64,000 nt of DNA. It comes from SHZI01 sp038214295 (GTDB taxonomy: Bacteria > Pseudomonadota > Gammaproteobacteria > Steroidobacterales > GCA-2729495). Shown in pieces: positions 25,246 to 34,519 of this stretch. Both the position numbers and the translations under genes were made by a program. The stretch lies in NCBI GenBank assembly GCA_038214295.1, contig JBBQSA010000016.1, positions 1 through 64,000 of the forward strand, read 5' to 3'. The notes beneath the pieces were generated by a model. It worked only from the letters and a program-made list of their open reading frames with translations. It was not told the origin of the DNA and did no database searches. Positions within the stretch are counted from its first letter, which is position 1. Every line of letters begins with the position of its first letter.

Positions 25246-27741
25246 CTAGACGTATTTCAGGCGCCCATCCTTGTCCCAAAGACCCCAGAATGCGCCAACA
25301 TCACCCTCGTCGCGAACTTTCCAGGGCTCGTCAAAAGACGAAAAATAGAATAGCTCTATGCTGTCTTCTTCGGCCCATTTGCAGATGTTCAGGAAGTACC
25401 GGATCGCGTTGGTTTCGGAAGGCACGGCACCGCCGACGGGGGTGCCAACGTTCGGCCAGCCGGTTTCGCTGATGATGACCTTCTTGCCGTTGGCCGCCTG
25501 GACGGTGCGACGATACATTTCTCTCGCGTAGAGCGTAGCGTGCTCGGCCGCGCAACTCTCCCAGAAAGGATAGCAGTTGGCCAGTATGACGTCACAGGCC
25601 TCCGTCACCCGCGGGTGATCGATGAACTGGAAATAGGCATCCGCGTATCCGATCTGGACGCCCGGAACAGCCTGCCTGAATCGCTGGATATAGCCGATCA
25701 GTTCCTCTTCGGTAAGATCTTCGCGCAAAAGCACTTCGTTGCCGACTGCGACAATGTCCGCGAATCCCCCCCGGGCAACCCTGATTGCATTTTCGATCTC
25801 CTTCTCGTTCTTGGCGTGATCGCTCTGCAGCCAGATACCGACCATGGTCTGCAATCCGTTCTCGCGGGCAATCCGGGGGATTGCTTCGTTGCCTTCGGTG
25901 CATGAGAACGACCGCACCCAGCGTATGTGCGGCTGGATGATAGCCAGGCGAGTTCGGATCTGTGCTTCTTCAATCCTCGTGCCGGGTCCTTGCCCTTCCA
26001 CATAGGGACTGAACGAAAGTCCGTGGATCTTTCCGTCCATCACCCGGCGAAACTGGGCACGAAGGTCGTCATCAGAGACTTCGGCAGAGAAGAATCCCTG
26101 CAGTGACGCACGCCCTCGGTACAAGGAGATAGCTTCCTCCCGGGACATGATCTTGTGCTGCTTGTAGAGTTCCCTGGCGACGTGCGCTGGGCGTCGCGCT
26201 GCCGGAAGAACGTCGTCCCCGGGGGGCAAGTCAGGCATCATGCCCTGCGCGCCGGATAGCGGAAGGTCAGCTACTGTGGGATTCAAGGTGCGGCGGTGGC
26301 GTTTCTCGAGTTCAAGGCGTATCTCTCGCGCGCGCTCCTCGGTAATTGAATAGCTTGCTATGGCCCAGATCGCGATGCCGGATGCAAGAAACGGTACAAA
26401 GGCATCGAACAGTCGCATGAGTGTTATCGCGGTGTGCGTCTGGTTTCCTTGCAGGGCAACATCGAAGCCGGTTGCATTCAGAAGAAAACCACCAGCTGCC
26501 AGGGCTGCTGCCATGCCGAGCTTCACCACCCACCAGAAGATCGAGCCGTACATGCCTTCGCGCCGTTCGTGCGTCTCAATTTCGTCCAGGTCAACGACGT
26601 CGGCGATCATTGCCGGCATCAGTGTGAACAAGCCACCAAGGCCGAACGCGAGGAGCGGCACGGGCAGCAACATCAGCCAGGGAATATCCGGGTTATAGCA
26701 AACCCACTTCAGCGCGTAGCCGACCATGGACAGGGCGGTGGCCACAAAGAATGACCGGCGCTTGCCGACCTTGGTGCCCAGCCAGGTGACGATCGGGATG
26801 ACCACAAATGTGGAAATCGCGCCCAGCGTACCGGCATAACCGGCGTACTCCGCGCCCCGTACGATATCGCCGCTGAATACGTAGTAGATGATGACGTAGA
26901 ACTGGAACGACGAAATCATCATGAAGCCGTTGAAGACCAGAAAGGTCGCCACGCAAAGCTTGAGGAACTGACGGGATTTCAGCGTGGTGGCAAAGCCTCG
27001 GAAAAAATCGACCGTACCACGGGTCAAACCGTTTAATACGCCGGCCGACTGGCCCAGGCTCTTCTGCGCTTCCTGCTCGGTATTGGCCTGAAAGCGCTCA
27101 CGCAGAAATATGGCGGGAAGGATGCCGACGGCAATTGTCACAATGGCGATGATGATTGCCAGGCTTGCGGCGCCGTCTGCCATGTCGTCAAAGTACGTCT
27201 TGCTCTGCATGAAGAGCAGAAACCAGGGGGCGACCACGTAGGCGAGTTGGCCGATGAAGTTCTGCACGCCCATGAGGCGCGTGCGCTCGTGGTAGTCAGG
27301 CGTCAGTTCGTAACCCAGGGCGACCCACGGGGTCGCGAAAATCGTGTACCCAAGGTAGAAAATCAGCGATCCAGCAAGAAACCACCAGAAGTAAAAGGAG
27401 TCAGTCTGGCCATGGGGCAACTGCCACAACAGCGCAAAGACAACCCCGGAAATTATCGCGCCGGCAAATATGTAGGGTCGTCGACGGCCCCACCGAGAGC
27501 GGGTGTTGTCCGAGATATAGCCCATCATCGGATCGGTGAGCGCGTCGAACAGGCGGGGCAGGGCGCCGATCAGGCCGACCAGCGCCGGATTCATGCCGAG
27601 GCCGAGGTTGAGCACAATCAGCATGCCGCCGATGGCCGCGGCGAGCAGGTTATTGACAAATGCGCCCAGGCCGTAGACCAGTTTTAGATGAAACGGGATT
27701 CGATCTTCGGGCGCCGTGTGGTAGTGCGTAGCCTCGCCCAT
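25246..27741 (-). CDS. GPH/MFS sugar symporter fused to a GH17 domain
   Basis: An 831-residue protein in one uninterrupted frame. Residues 1-470 are a 12-helix glycoside-pentoside-hexuronide symporter (GLGAFVNNLLAAAIGGM, DALTDPMMGYISDNTRSRWGRRRPYI, PWVALGYELTPDYHERT, DVVDLDEIETHERREGMYGS). A charged linker (about 470-570) leads to a GH17 barrel (570-831) with acid/base Glu669 (VAVGNEV) and nucleophile Glu759 (VIISETGWP). Both ends of such symporters face the cytoplasm, so the enzyme would meet oligosaccharides as they leave the carrier. It is the first gene of the operon with GH17 and GH149-like genes, behind operator B. Fusions of this type are rare to my knowledge. Confidence 0.9.
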   Translation of the reverse strand: MGEATHYHTAPEDRIPFHLKLVYGLGAFVNNLLAAAIGGMLIVLNLGLGMNPALVGLIGALPRLFDALTDPMMGYISDNTRSRWGRRRPYIFAGAIISGVVFALLWQLPHGQTDSFYFWWFLAGSLIFYLGYTIFATPWVALGYELTPDYHERTRLMGVQNFIGQLAYVVAPWFLLFMQSKTYFDDMADGAASLAIIIAIVTIAVGILPAIFLRERFQANTEQEAQKSLGQSAGVLNGLTRGTVDFFRGFATTLKSRQFLKLCVATFLVFNGFMMISSFQFYVIIYYVFSGDIVRGAEYAGYAGTLGAISTFVVIPIVTWLGTKVGKRRSFFVATALSMVGYALKWVCYNPDIPWLMLLPVPLLAFGLGGLFTLMPAMIADVVDLDEIETHERREGMYGSIFWWVVKLGMAAALAAGGFLLNATGFDVALQGNQTHTAITLMRLFDAFVPFLASGIAIWAIASYSITEERAREIRLELEKRHRRTLNPTVADLPLSGAQGMMPDLPPGDDVLPAARRPAHVARELYKQHKIMSREEAISLYRGRASLQGFFSAEVSDDDLRAQFRRVMDGKIHGLSFSPYVEGQGPGTRIEEAQIRTRLAIIQPHIRWVRSFSCTEGNEAIPRIARENGLQTMVGIWLQSDHAKNEKEIENAIRVARGGFADIVAVGNEVLLREDLTEEELIGYIQRFRQAVPGVQIGYADAYFQFIDHPRVTEACDVILANCYPFWESCAAEHATLYAREMYRRTVQAANGKKVIISETGWPNVGTPVGGAVPSETNAIRYFLNICKWAEEDSIELFYFSSFDEPWKVRDEGDVGAFWGLWDKDGRLKYV

Positions 27742-27801
27742 GCCGTTCGTCCCACGCCCCGGTTGAGGGCTTATTGTTATTTCGCAGAATCGTCCAACAA
27801 A

Positions 27802-27830
27802 TTGACAGCGCTGTCAAACATTGCTAACAA
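27802..27830. promoter_or_regulatory. Operator B with divergent promoters (MFS-GH17 / GH3)
   Basis: A perfect palindrome TTGACAGCGCTGTCAA (27802-27817) lies in the 218-base gap between divergent operons. On the plus strand TTGACA (27802-27807), 17 bases and TAACAA (27825-27830) make a promoter toward the GH3 gene. On the minus strand the other arm gives TTGACA (27817-27812) with a weaker -10 (GACGAT) 17 bases on, toward the MFS-GH17 gene. One bound repressor would block both. Confidence 0.82.
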
Positions 27831-27959
27831 TCGGCGCCCGAGTGTGCGTGTGGAATACTCCAAATAGCACTGGTTTTGTGCGGAAACACATCGGACGTTT
27901 GCCGTCGCGGGTAGCCCTCAATCGGGTCTGTTCCCATCACTGTCTGCGGTCTGTCATTA

Positions 27960-30191
27960 GTGAACATCATGGCTGCTCCAGTAGCTGAACCAGTGCAGCC
28001 CCCGGACTCGATCGGGCAGCGCGTCAGCTTGCTCCTGGGCCGCATGACCCTGGCCGAGAAAATTGGGCAGATGAACCAGCGCAACGCCAGCGATGGTAAC
28101 GCTCCCGGCTACCTTGCCGAGGACCTGAGGGCTGGTCGCATTGGCTCAGTCCTTAACCAGGTCGACGTCACGATTGTCAACGAACTGCAGCGTATCGTGG
28201 TCGAGGAAAGCCGCCTCGGTATTCCACTACTGGTGGGCCGCGATGTCATTCATGGCTTCCGGACTGTCATGCCAATCCCGCTCGGGCAGGCCGCGACATG
28301 GAACCCCGAGTTGGTGCAGGAAGGCGCGCAAATTGCCGCGCAGGAGGCTGCTTCTGCGGGCATCAACTGGACGTTTGCACCCATGATGGATATATCGCGC
28401 GACGCGCGATGGGGGCGCATCGCCGAGAGCTTTGGTGAGGACGCGTTCCTCGCAAGCAGGCTTGCAAGTGCGATGGTCGCGGGCTTTCAGGGCCTCGACC
28501 TGTCGGAGACAGGCTCAATCGGCGCTTGCGCCAAACACTTCGCGGGCTATGGCGCGGTCGAAAGCGGTCGTGACTATGCCACGACCAATATCCCCGAGAA
28601 CGAGCTGCGTAATGTCTACCTGAGGCCGTTCAAGGCGGCCATCGATGCAGGTGTGATGTCGGTGATGACATCGTTCAGTGATCTGAATGGTGTCCCAGCG
28701 ACAGCCAATGAATTCCTGCTCAGGCAGATTTTGCGACGCGAATGGCAATTCGACGGATTCGTCGTCAGCGACTGGGACTCGATCCGTCAGCTCCGGATTC
28801 ACGGCCTCACATCGAACGACAGCGACTCAGCCCTGGAAGCGGTCCACGCCGGCGTTGACATGGAGATGGCTGGTGATGCGTTCAGTAACCATCTTGCCGA
28901 GCTGGTCGAACGGGAGTTAGTCAGTATCGATGCCATTGATGCTGCTGTAACCAGCATTCTACGGGCCAAATTTCGCCTCGGACTATTCGAAAAGCCATAT
29001 ACGGTATCGTCGGAGCTGCCCCCCACCGGTAACGACCGTGCACTGACGATAGCGAAGAAGATCGCACTTCAGAGCATCGTAATGCTCAAGCGTGATCACG
29101 GCGTGCTGCCATTGTCCGTTGAAAACCTGCGTTCGGTCGCTGTTATCGGGCCGCTGGCCGACGCTCCTTACGAACAACTGGGCACCTGGATTTTTGACGG
29201 TGACAGTCAGCTCAGTGTGACGCCGCTGGAGGCTATACGTCGTGTTCTCGATGCGAAAGCCGACGTTCGGTATGTACGCGCGATGGAAACATCACGCAGC
29301 CGGGCTGGAGACTCCTTCGACGAAGCAGTGAGGATTGCGCGCGAATCTGATGTAGTGATTCTTTTTCTTGGTGAAGAATCGATCCTGTCTGGCGAGGCGC
29401 ATTCCCGCGCCGATATCAATCTGCCAGGCGATCAGGAAACACTCGTCCGGTGTGTTCGTGAGGCGGGTACACCGGTAATCGCAGTAATACTGGCCGGTCG
29501 GCCCTTGACGCTTAGTAATATTGTTGATCAGGTCGATGCCATTCTTTACGCATGGCATCCTGGGACCATGGCAGGGCCGGCGATCGCCGATCTCCTGTTC
29601 GGTGTCGAGTCTCCGTCTGGCAAGCTGCCGGCTACTTTCCCCCGCATGGTAGGCCAGATCCCCATCTACTATAACGAGAAGAACACCGGCAAGCCGCCAT
29701 CGCCGGCCTCCATTGTGCACATCGACGACATCGACACGTTCGCGCCCCAGACCTCATTCGGGATGTCCGCATTTCACCTGGATGCTGGATACACTCCATT
29801 GTTCGCATTCGGACATGGGTTGTCCTACGCGCAGTTTGACTACGAGAATATCAGTGTCAGCCCGCCTGAAATCCGGCTTGGCGGCTCGGTTACCATCAGT
29901 GCTGAACTGACGAACAGGGGCGACGTGGCGGCGGAAGAAGTCGTACAGCTCTACATTCGTGACCTGGTTGGCAGTGTCACGAGACCCGTCAGGGAGCTGA
30001 AGGGTTTTCGCCGCGTGCGGCTCCAGCCGGGCCAAACGATGAAAGTTGATTTCAAACTGCACACTGACGATCTCGCTTTCTACGGGCGACACATGCAGTT
30101 GACTACCGAGCCAGGCCAGTTTCATGCCTGGATCGGAGGCAGCTCGGAAACACAGCTAAGAACGGACTTTCACATCGTCGGCAACGACTGA
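27960..30191 (+). CDS. GH3 beta-glucosidase, cytoplasmic
   Basis: A 743-residue protein from GTG 27960 (ATG 27969 also fits; neither has a good ribosome site). Domains: GH3 N-terminal barrel (about 20-340) with nucleophile Asp271 in VVSDWDS and the KHFAGYG substrate motif, GH3 C-terminal alpha/beta domain (about 370-590), and a fibronectin-III-like end (about 650-740, VVQLYIRDLVGSVTRPVRELKGF). No signal peptide is seen, unlike periplasmic BglX. It should release glucose from short beta-glucosides inside the cell. It lies 14 bases before the sugar-porter gene and is controlled from operator B. Confidence 0.9.
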   Translation: MNIMAAPVAEPVQPPDSIGQRVSLLLGRMTLAEKIGQMNQRNASDGNAPGYLAEDLRAGRIGSVLNQVDVTIVNELQRIVVEESRLGIPLLVGRDVIHGFRTVMPIPLGQAATWNPELVQEGAQIAAQEAASAGINWTFAPMMDISRDARWGRIAESFGEDAFLASRLASAMVAGFQGLDLSETGSIGACAKHFAGYGAVESGRDYATTNIPENELRNVYLRPFKAAIDAGVMSVMTSFSDLNGVPATANEFLLRQILRREWQFDGFVVSDWDSIRQLRIHGLTSNDSDSALEAVHAGVDMEMAGDAFSNHLAELVERELVSIDAIDAAVTSILRAKFRLGLFEKPYTVSSELPPTGNDRALTIAKKIALQSIVMLKRDHGVLPLSVENLRSVAVIGPLADAPYEQLGTWIFDGDSQLSVTPLEAIRRVLDAKADVRYVRAMETSRSRAGDSFDEAVRIARESDVVILFLGEESILSGEAHSRADINLPGDQETLVRCVREAGTPVIAVILAGRPLTLSNIVDQVDAILYAWHPGTMAGPAIADLLFGVESPSGKLPATFPRMVGQIPIYYNEKNTGKPPSPASIVHIDDIDTFAPQTSFGMSAFHLDAGYTPLFAFGHGLSYAQFDYENISVSPPEIRLGGSVTISAELTNRGDVAAEEVVQLYIRDLVGSVTRPVRELKGFRRVRLQPGQTMKVDFKLHTDDLAFYGRHMQLTTEPGQFHAWIGGSSETQLRTDFHIVGND

Positions 30192-30205
30192 ACCGCGGGA
30201 CAACA

Positions 30206-31771
30206 GTGACGAAGCACAGCACGCGATCGAGCGTCACCATTGCCCTGATCGTCGCACTCGGTGGCTTCCTGATGGGGTTCGATGCCTCGGTCATTTCTGG
30301 CGTCGTTGGTTTCATCGAGCGTGAATTCACTCTCTCGAAGATTCAGCTTGGCTGGTCGGTTGCGTCGCTAACGCTGACTGCGACTCTGGCAATGATGGCC
30401 GCGGGACCGCTAAGCAACCGCCTCGGCCGAAAACCGGTACTGAGGATTGCGGCGGTGCTGTTCGCGGTTTCAGCGATAGCGTCGGCAGTCGCCCCGAATT
30501 TCTGGTCGCTCGTCATAGCTCGCATGATCGGCGGCCTTGGTGTCGGCGCAGCGTTGATCATCGCACCAATGTATATCGCGGAGATCGCACCGGCCAGGCT
30601 GCGTGGCCGTCTGGTGTCGCTGAATCAGCTGAATATCGTGATTGGCATTTCCGTGGCGTTCTTCAGTAACTACCTGATTCTGAGAGCCGGGCAGTCGGAT
30701 GCTGCCATTGTGGGCGTACTGCGGCTCGGTGATATGGGGTGGCGGTGGATGCTGGGCGTTGAGACGTTGCCAGCAATAGTTTATTTGCTTGCGCTGATTC
30801 TTGTGCCAGAAAGCCCGAGGTGGCTGGCAATGCACGGCAGGGATCCGGAAGCGTTTCGAATCTTTGAAAGGTTCAGTGGGCACGAGCAGGCCAGTGCGGA
30901 CCTGGCGGCGGTTCACGCCAGTCTGAGCGCAGAAAACGTGAAAGAAGGCGCATCGATTCGGCAGTTATTCCGTCCGGCGATGACGCTGGTTCTGACTGTT
31001 GGCATATCAGTCGCAATCCTGCAGCAGATTACGGGCATCAACGCAGTGTTTTTCTATGCGCCGCTGATCTTTGAGCAGTCCGGTATTGGTCTCGACGCGG
31101 CGTTCATCCAGGCAATTCTGGTCGGACTTGTGAACCTCGCGTTTACGATCATCGCGATACTGTTGATCGATAAACTCGGCCGCCGCCCGTTGCTCGGTTT
31201 TGGAGTGACCGGCATTGCCGTATGTATGCTGACCTTGTCGTACGGTTTTGGCGTCGCGACTTATCGGCTGACTGACGAGGCTATCCCGGCACTGCCTGTT
31301 GAGGTTGACCGCGAACGCATCGCCCCGCTGACCGATGTCGTGTATCACAGTGATGTTGCCTACCGGCAGGCGATATCCGCGGCTATCGGTGCTGATGTGT
31401 TCAGGCAGAACGAGTCGCAACTGGTCAGTGCTGCGATTACGATCAATTCGACACTGATACTGTTCGGCATTCTGGGTTTCGTGGCCAGTTTCGCTGTGTC
31501 ACTGGGACCAGTAATGTGGGTGCTGTTCTCCGAGTTGTTTCCTAACCAGCTGCGCGGCCTGGCCATATCGTTTGCCGGCCTCATAAATTCGGCCGTGAGC
31601 TTTGGCGTGCAGCTACTATTCCCGTGGGAGCTCGAGAACCTCGGGAATTCGACAACATTCCTGATTTATGGCGTATTCGCCATCCTGGGCCTGGCCCTGA
31701 TCATGCGAATTCTTCCGGAAACCAAGGGGCGCTCGCTGGAAGAGCTTGAAAGGGAACTGGTCGGAATATGA
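30206..31771 (+). CDS. MFS sugar porter (glucose/xylose type)
   Basis: A 521-residue, 12-helix transporter from GTG 30206. It carries sugar-porter signatures: GFLMGFDASVISG in helix 1, NRLGRKP between helices 2 and 3, PESPRWLA after helix 6, the QQITGINAVFFYAP sugar-binding stretch of helix 7, DKLGRRPLL and PETKGRS at the end. A longer loop (about 350-410) lies before the last helices. It probably takes up glucose or another free hexose by proton symport. It shares an operon with the GH3 gene. Confidence 0.88.
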   Translation: MTKHSTRSSVTIALIVALGGFLMGFDASVISGVVGFIEREFTLSKIQLGWSVASLTLTATLAMMAAGPLSNRLGRKPVLRIAAVLFAVSAIASAVAPNFWSLVIARMIGGLGVGAALIIAPMYIAEIAPARLRGRLVSLNQLNIVIGISVAFFSNYLILRAGQSDAAIVGVLRLGDMGWRWMLGVETLPAIVYLLALILVPESPRWLAMHGRDPEAFRIFERFSGHEQASADLAAVHASLSAENVKEGASIRQLFRPAMTLVLTVGISVAILQQITGINAVFFYAPLIFEQSGIGLDAAFIQAILVGLVNLAFTIIAILLIDKLGRRPLLGFGVTGIAVCMLTLSYGFGVATYRLTDEAIPALPVEVDRERIAPLTDVVYHSDVAYRQAISAAIGADVFRQNESQLVSAAITINSTLILFGILGFVASFAVSLGPVMWVLFSELFPNQLRGLAISFAGLINSAVSFGVQLLFPWELENLGNSTTFLIYGVFAILGLALIMRILPETKGRSLEELERELVGI

Positions 31772-31866
31772 CGTGAGCACCGGCAGCGCGCCTTTCGTCG
31801 TGGCACGGGCGTGCAGAGACGCGAGATGACTTGCCCAGCAGCGCCAAGGTTCGTATAAAGCAGATA

Positions 31867-31881
31867 TGTTGACAATCTACG
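31867..31881. promoter_or_regulatory. Candidate HexR operator before hexR
   Basis: TGTTGACAATCTACG matches the stronger palindrome before edd (37759-37773) at 12 of 15 positions and keeps the outer GT..GA / TC..AC dyad. It lies 63 bases before the hexR start, which would allow autoregulation. It is an imperfect dyad and its role is inferred. Confidence 0.45.
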
Positions 31882-31943
31882 CGAACTCGGAGAACTGTGC
31901 GTTTTGCGTGTGGTATTGATGAGAATGCATTCGGGTCCTGGCA

Positions 31944-32810
31944 ATGTCCATTAGGGACCGGCCCGCCATGCTGCTCGATCGCATCGAAGGTCTTCTCGAC
32001 AATATGCGTCCTTCAGAACAGCTGGTTGGCCGGTACGTTCTGCGGCATCCGAACCTGGTCATTAGTCTTCCCTTTCCCGAGATCGCGGCGCGCGTCGGCG
32101 TCAGCCAGCCAACCATCGCTCGCTTTTGCATGGCTGCGGGCTTCAAGGGCTATCGGGATTTCAAGCTTCGACTGGCGCAGAGCCTGGCGAATGGCGTGCC
32201 GTTTGTGCACCAGGATGTCGGTGCGCAGGATTCTATGGCCGACGTGGGTGCCAAGATCTTCGATCGCAGCATAGCCGCACTGCTGACGGTCCGTAACCAC
32301 CTTGATCCGGCAGCGCTGGAACGAGCTACGCAGCTGCTGGCGTCCGCGGTGCGCATTGAGATCTACGGCTTGGGAAATTCCGGGATCGTGGCGATGGATG
32401 CCCAGCACAAGCTCTTCCGGCTGGGCGTTCCCGTTGTGGCCTATTCGGACCCTCACGTGCACGCGATGTCAGCATCATTGCTGGGCAAACAGGATGTCGT
32501 CCTTGCCATCTCGGGAACTGGCAGGTCACGTGAACTGATTCGAAGCGTGGAAATCGCGCGTGATGCTGGTGCGGTGGTCATCGCGATCACCGCAAGCGGC
32601 TCCCCGCTGGCACGCCTGGCCAGTGTTGCCTTGTACGCCGATGTGCCCGAGGACCTTGATGTTTATGCACCGATGACAACTCGCATGGTCCACCTAGTGA
32701 TAGTTGATGTCCTGGCCGTCGGGATGGCGATGGCCGGGGGCCCGAAACTCGCCGATCGGCTCAAGCGCGCGAAGGCGGTTATTGCGGATCGACGAATCGA
32801 AGAGAGTTGA
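31944..32810 (+). CDS. hexR: HexR-type RpiR-family transcriptional regulator
   Basis: A 288-residue protein with an RpiR helix-turn-helix domain (about 1-77, PFPEIAARVGVSQPTIARFCMAAGFKGYRDFK) and a SIS sugar-phosphate-binding domain (about 120-260, IYGLGNSGIVAMDAQHKLFRLG, AISGTGRSRELI). HexR senses 2-keto-3-deoxy-6-phosphogluconate and controls zwf, edd and eda in many gammaproteobacteria; these genes lie 5-9 kb downstream. It stands alone between two sugar transporter genes on the same strand. Candidate operators are noted before this gene and before edd. Confidence 0.88.
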   Translation: MSIRDRPAMLLDRIEGLLDNMRPSEQLVGRYVLRHPNLVISLPFPEIAARVGVSQPTIARFCMAAGFKGYRDFKLRLAQSLANGVPFVHQDVGAQDSMADVGAKIFDRSIAALLTVRNHLDPAALERATQLLASAVRIEIYGLGNSGIVAMDAQHKLFRLGVPVVAYSDPHVHAMSASLLGKQDVVLAISGTGRSRELIRSVEIARDAGAVVIAITASGSPLARLASVALYADVPEDLDVYAPMTTRMVHLVIVDVLAVGMAMAGGPKLADRLKRAKAVIADRRIEES

Positions 32811-32903
32811 CGGTTCGTGTTCCGGGACTGGCAGGTGAAAGTCACCATGTACCAGGTTGTTCGGTAAACTCAGCAGCGTCGCTGGTCGGAGCAGGGGAGC
32901 CAG

Positions 32904-34514
32904 ATGGCCGTCCTCGACTGGGTGATAGTTGTTGCCTATTTCGTTGCTGTCTTCGGGGTCGCGTTGGTTGTAACCCGACGTGAGTCGACACGGGGGTCAG
33001 CCGAGGGATACTTTCTGGGCGGGCGTGATGCCGGCTGGTTTGTCATTGGCGCATCACTTTTCGCATCGAACATTGGTTCTGAACACCTGGTCGGCCTGGC
33101 GGGGACCGGCGCAGCCAGCGGGGTTGCCGTGGCGCATTTTGAGCTGCTGGCGTCCCTGATATTGCTGGTACTGGGCTGGGTGTTCGTCCCGTTCTACCTC
33201 CGGAGCGGCGTGTTTACCATGCCGGAATTCCTGGAGCGCCGGTACAGCCCGGCAGCGCGATGGTACCTGGCTGTAATTTCCATTGTTGGTTATGTGTTAA
33301 CCAAGATATCGGTCACCATCGCCGCTGGCGGGATTGTGTTCGAGGCGCTTCTCGGCATCGATTTCTGGACCGGTGCCGTGACGGTGGTGCTCGCGACCGG
33401 GATCTACACCGTGTTTGGTGGCCTCCGGGCCGTGCTTTATACCGACATGTTTCAGATGTTTGTCATGATCGGTGGTGCTATCGCGGTTACGGTCATTGGC
33501 CTGAACGCAGTCGGCGGCTGGGAGGTTATGTACCAGACAGCAGGCAGCGATTTCTTCAACATGTGGAGACCAATGTCCGATCCGGACTTCCCGTGGACCG
33601 GTATCGTGCTCGGCGCCCCGATCCTGGGCGTCTGGTACTGGTGCACCGACCAGTTCATCGTGCAGCGCGTGCTTTCGGCCAAGGACCTCGAAAACGCCCG
33701 CCGTGGATCGATATGGGCCGGGTTTCTCAAGTTATTGCCCCTGTTCATCTTTGTGGTCCCGGGCATCATCGCTTACACGCTTGCAGAGCAGGGAAAGCTG
33801 ACCCTGGCTAGTCCGGACCAGGCGCTGCCCACGCTCATCGCGACCCTGCTGCCGACGGGAGTCAGGGGCCTCGTCGTCGCCGGACTGCTTGCGGCGCTGA
33901 TGAGTTCGCTGTCGTCCGTGTTCAATTCCTGCTCGACGCTGATTACCTGGGACATCTACCGAAAGCTGCACCCCGGCGCGCAGGATCGCACCCTTGTCTG
34001 GGTGGGGCAGCTATCGACGATTGCGTTGGTCGGATTCGGACTCCTGTGGATCCCGATGATCAAGCTGATCTCCGGCCAGATATATCAATACCTGCAAAGC
34101 GTGCAGGCCTATATTTCTCCGCCCATCGCGGCTGCATTCCTGCTCGGTGTGCTCTGGAAGCGGATCAACTCGCAGGGCGCAATTGCGTCGCTTATTGCAG
34201 GTTTCCTGCTCGGTATCGGCCGGCTGGTAGCCGAAATCAACAAGGACAGGCTCGGGGATGGGCCGCTCTTCTGGTACAGCGATATCAACTTCCTGCACTT
34301 TGCGATTCTTCTGTTCGTTATTTGTTCAATTATCATGGTACTGGTCAGCCTGGGTACGCCCGCGCCGTCAGCCAGCCAGATTGCCGGCCTCACAATTCAG
34401 ACAGCTGACCATCCTGGCGAGCGCCAGGACGTGGCAAGAAGGCGCACCGATCTATACCTGAGCCTTGCCATCGTGGCGGCAGCAGCGACAATCTGGCTGG
34501 TATTCCGTGGTTGA
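32904..34514 (+). CDS. Sodium/solute (SGLT-type) symporter, probably for glucose
   Basis: A 536-residue SSS-family transporter with about 14 helices. Typical segments: AEGYFLGGRDAGWFVIGASLFASNIGSEHLVGLAGTGAASG at the N-terminus, TMPEFLERRY, and WYWCTDQFIVQRVLSAK, which is the sugar-transporter branch signature. The ATG 32904 is preceded by GGGGAG. By family it imports glucose, galactose or related sugars with sodium. It is a second free-sugar importer beside the MFS porter, and follows hexR by 93 bases. Confidence 0.88.
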   Translation: MAVLDWVIVVAYFVAVFGVALVVTRRESTRGSAEGYFLGGRDAGWFVIGASLFASNIGSEHLVGLAGTGAASGVAVAHFELLASLILLVLGWVFVPFYLRSGVFTMPEFLERRYSPAARWYLAVISIVGYVLTKISVTIAAGGIVFEALLGIDFWTGAVTVVLATGIYTVFGGLRAVLYTDMFQMFVMIGGAIAVTVIGLNAVGGWEVMYQTAGSDFFNMWRPMSDPDFPWTGIVLGAPILGVWYWCTDQFIVQRVLSAKDLENARRGSIWAGFLKLLPLFIFVVPGIIAYTLAEQGKLTLASPDQALPTLIATLLPTGVRGLVVAGLLAALMSSLSSVFNSCSTLITWDIYRKLHPGAQDRTLVWVGQLSTIALVGFGLLWIPMIKLISGQIYQYLQSVQAYISPPIAAAFLLGVLWKRINSQGAIASLIAGFLLGIGRLVAEINKDRLGDGPLFWYSDINFLHFAILLFVICSIIMVLVSLGTPAPSASQIAGLTIQTADHPGERQDVARRRTDLYLSLAIVAAAATIWLVFRG

Positions 34515-34519
34515 CAGGG

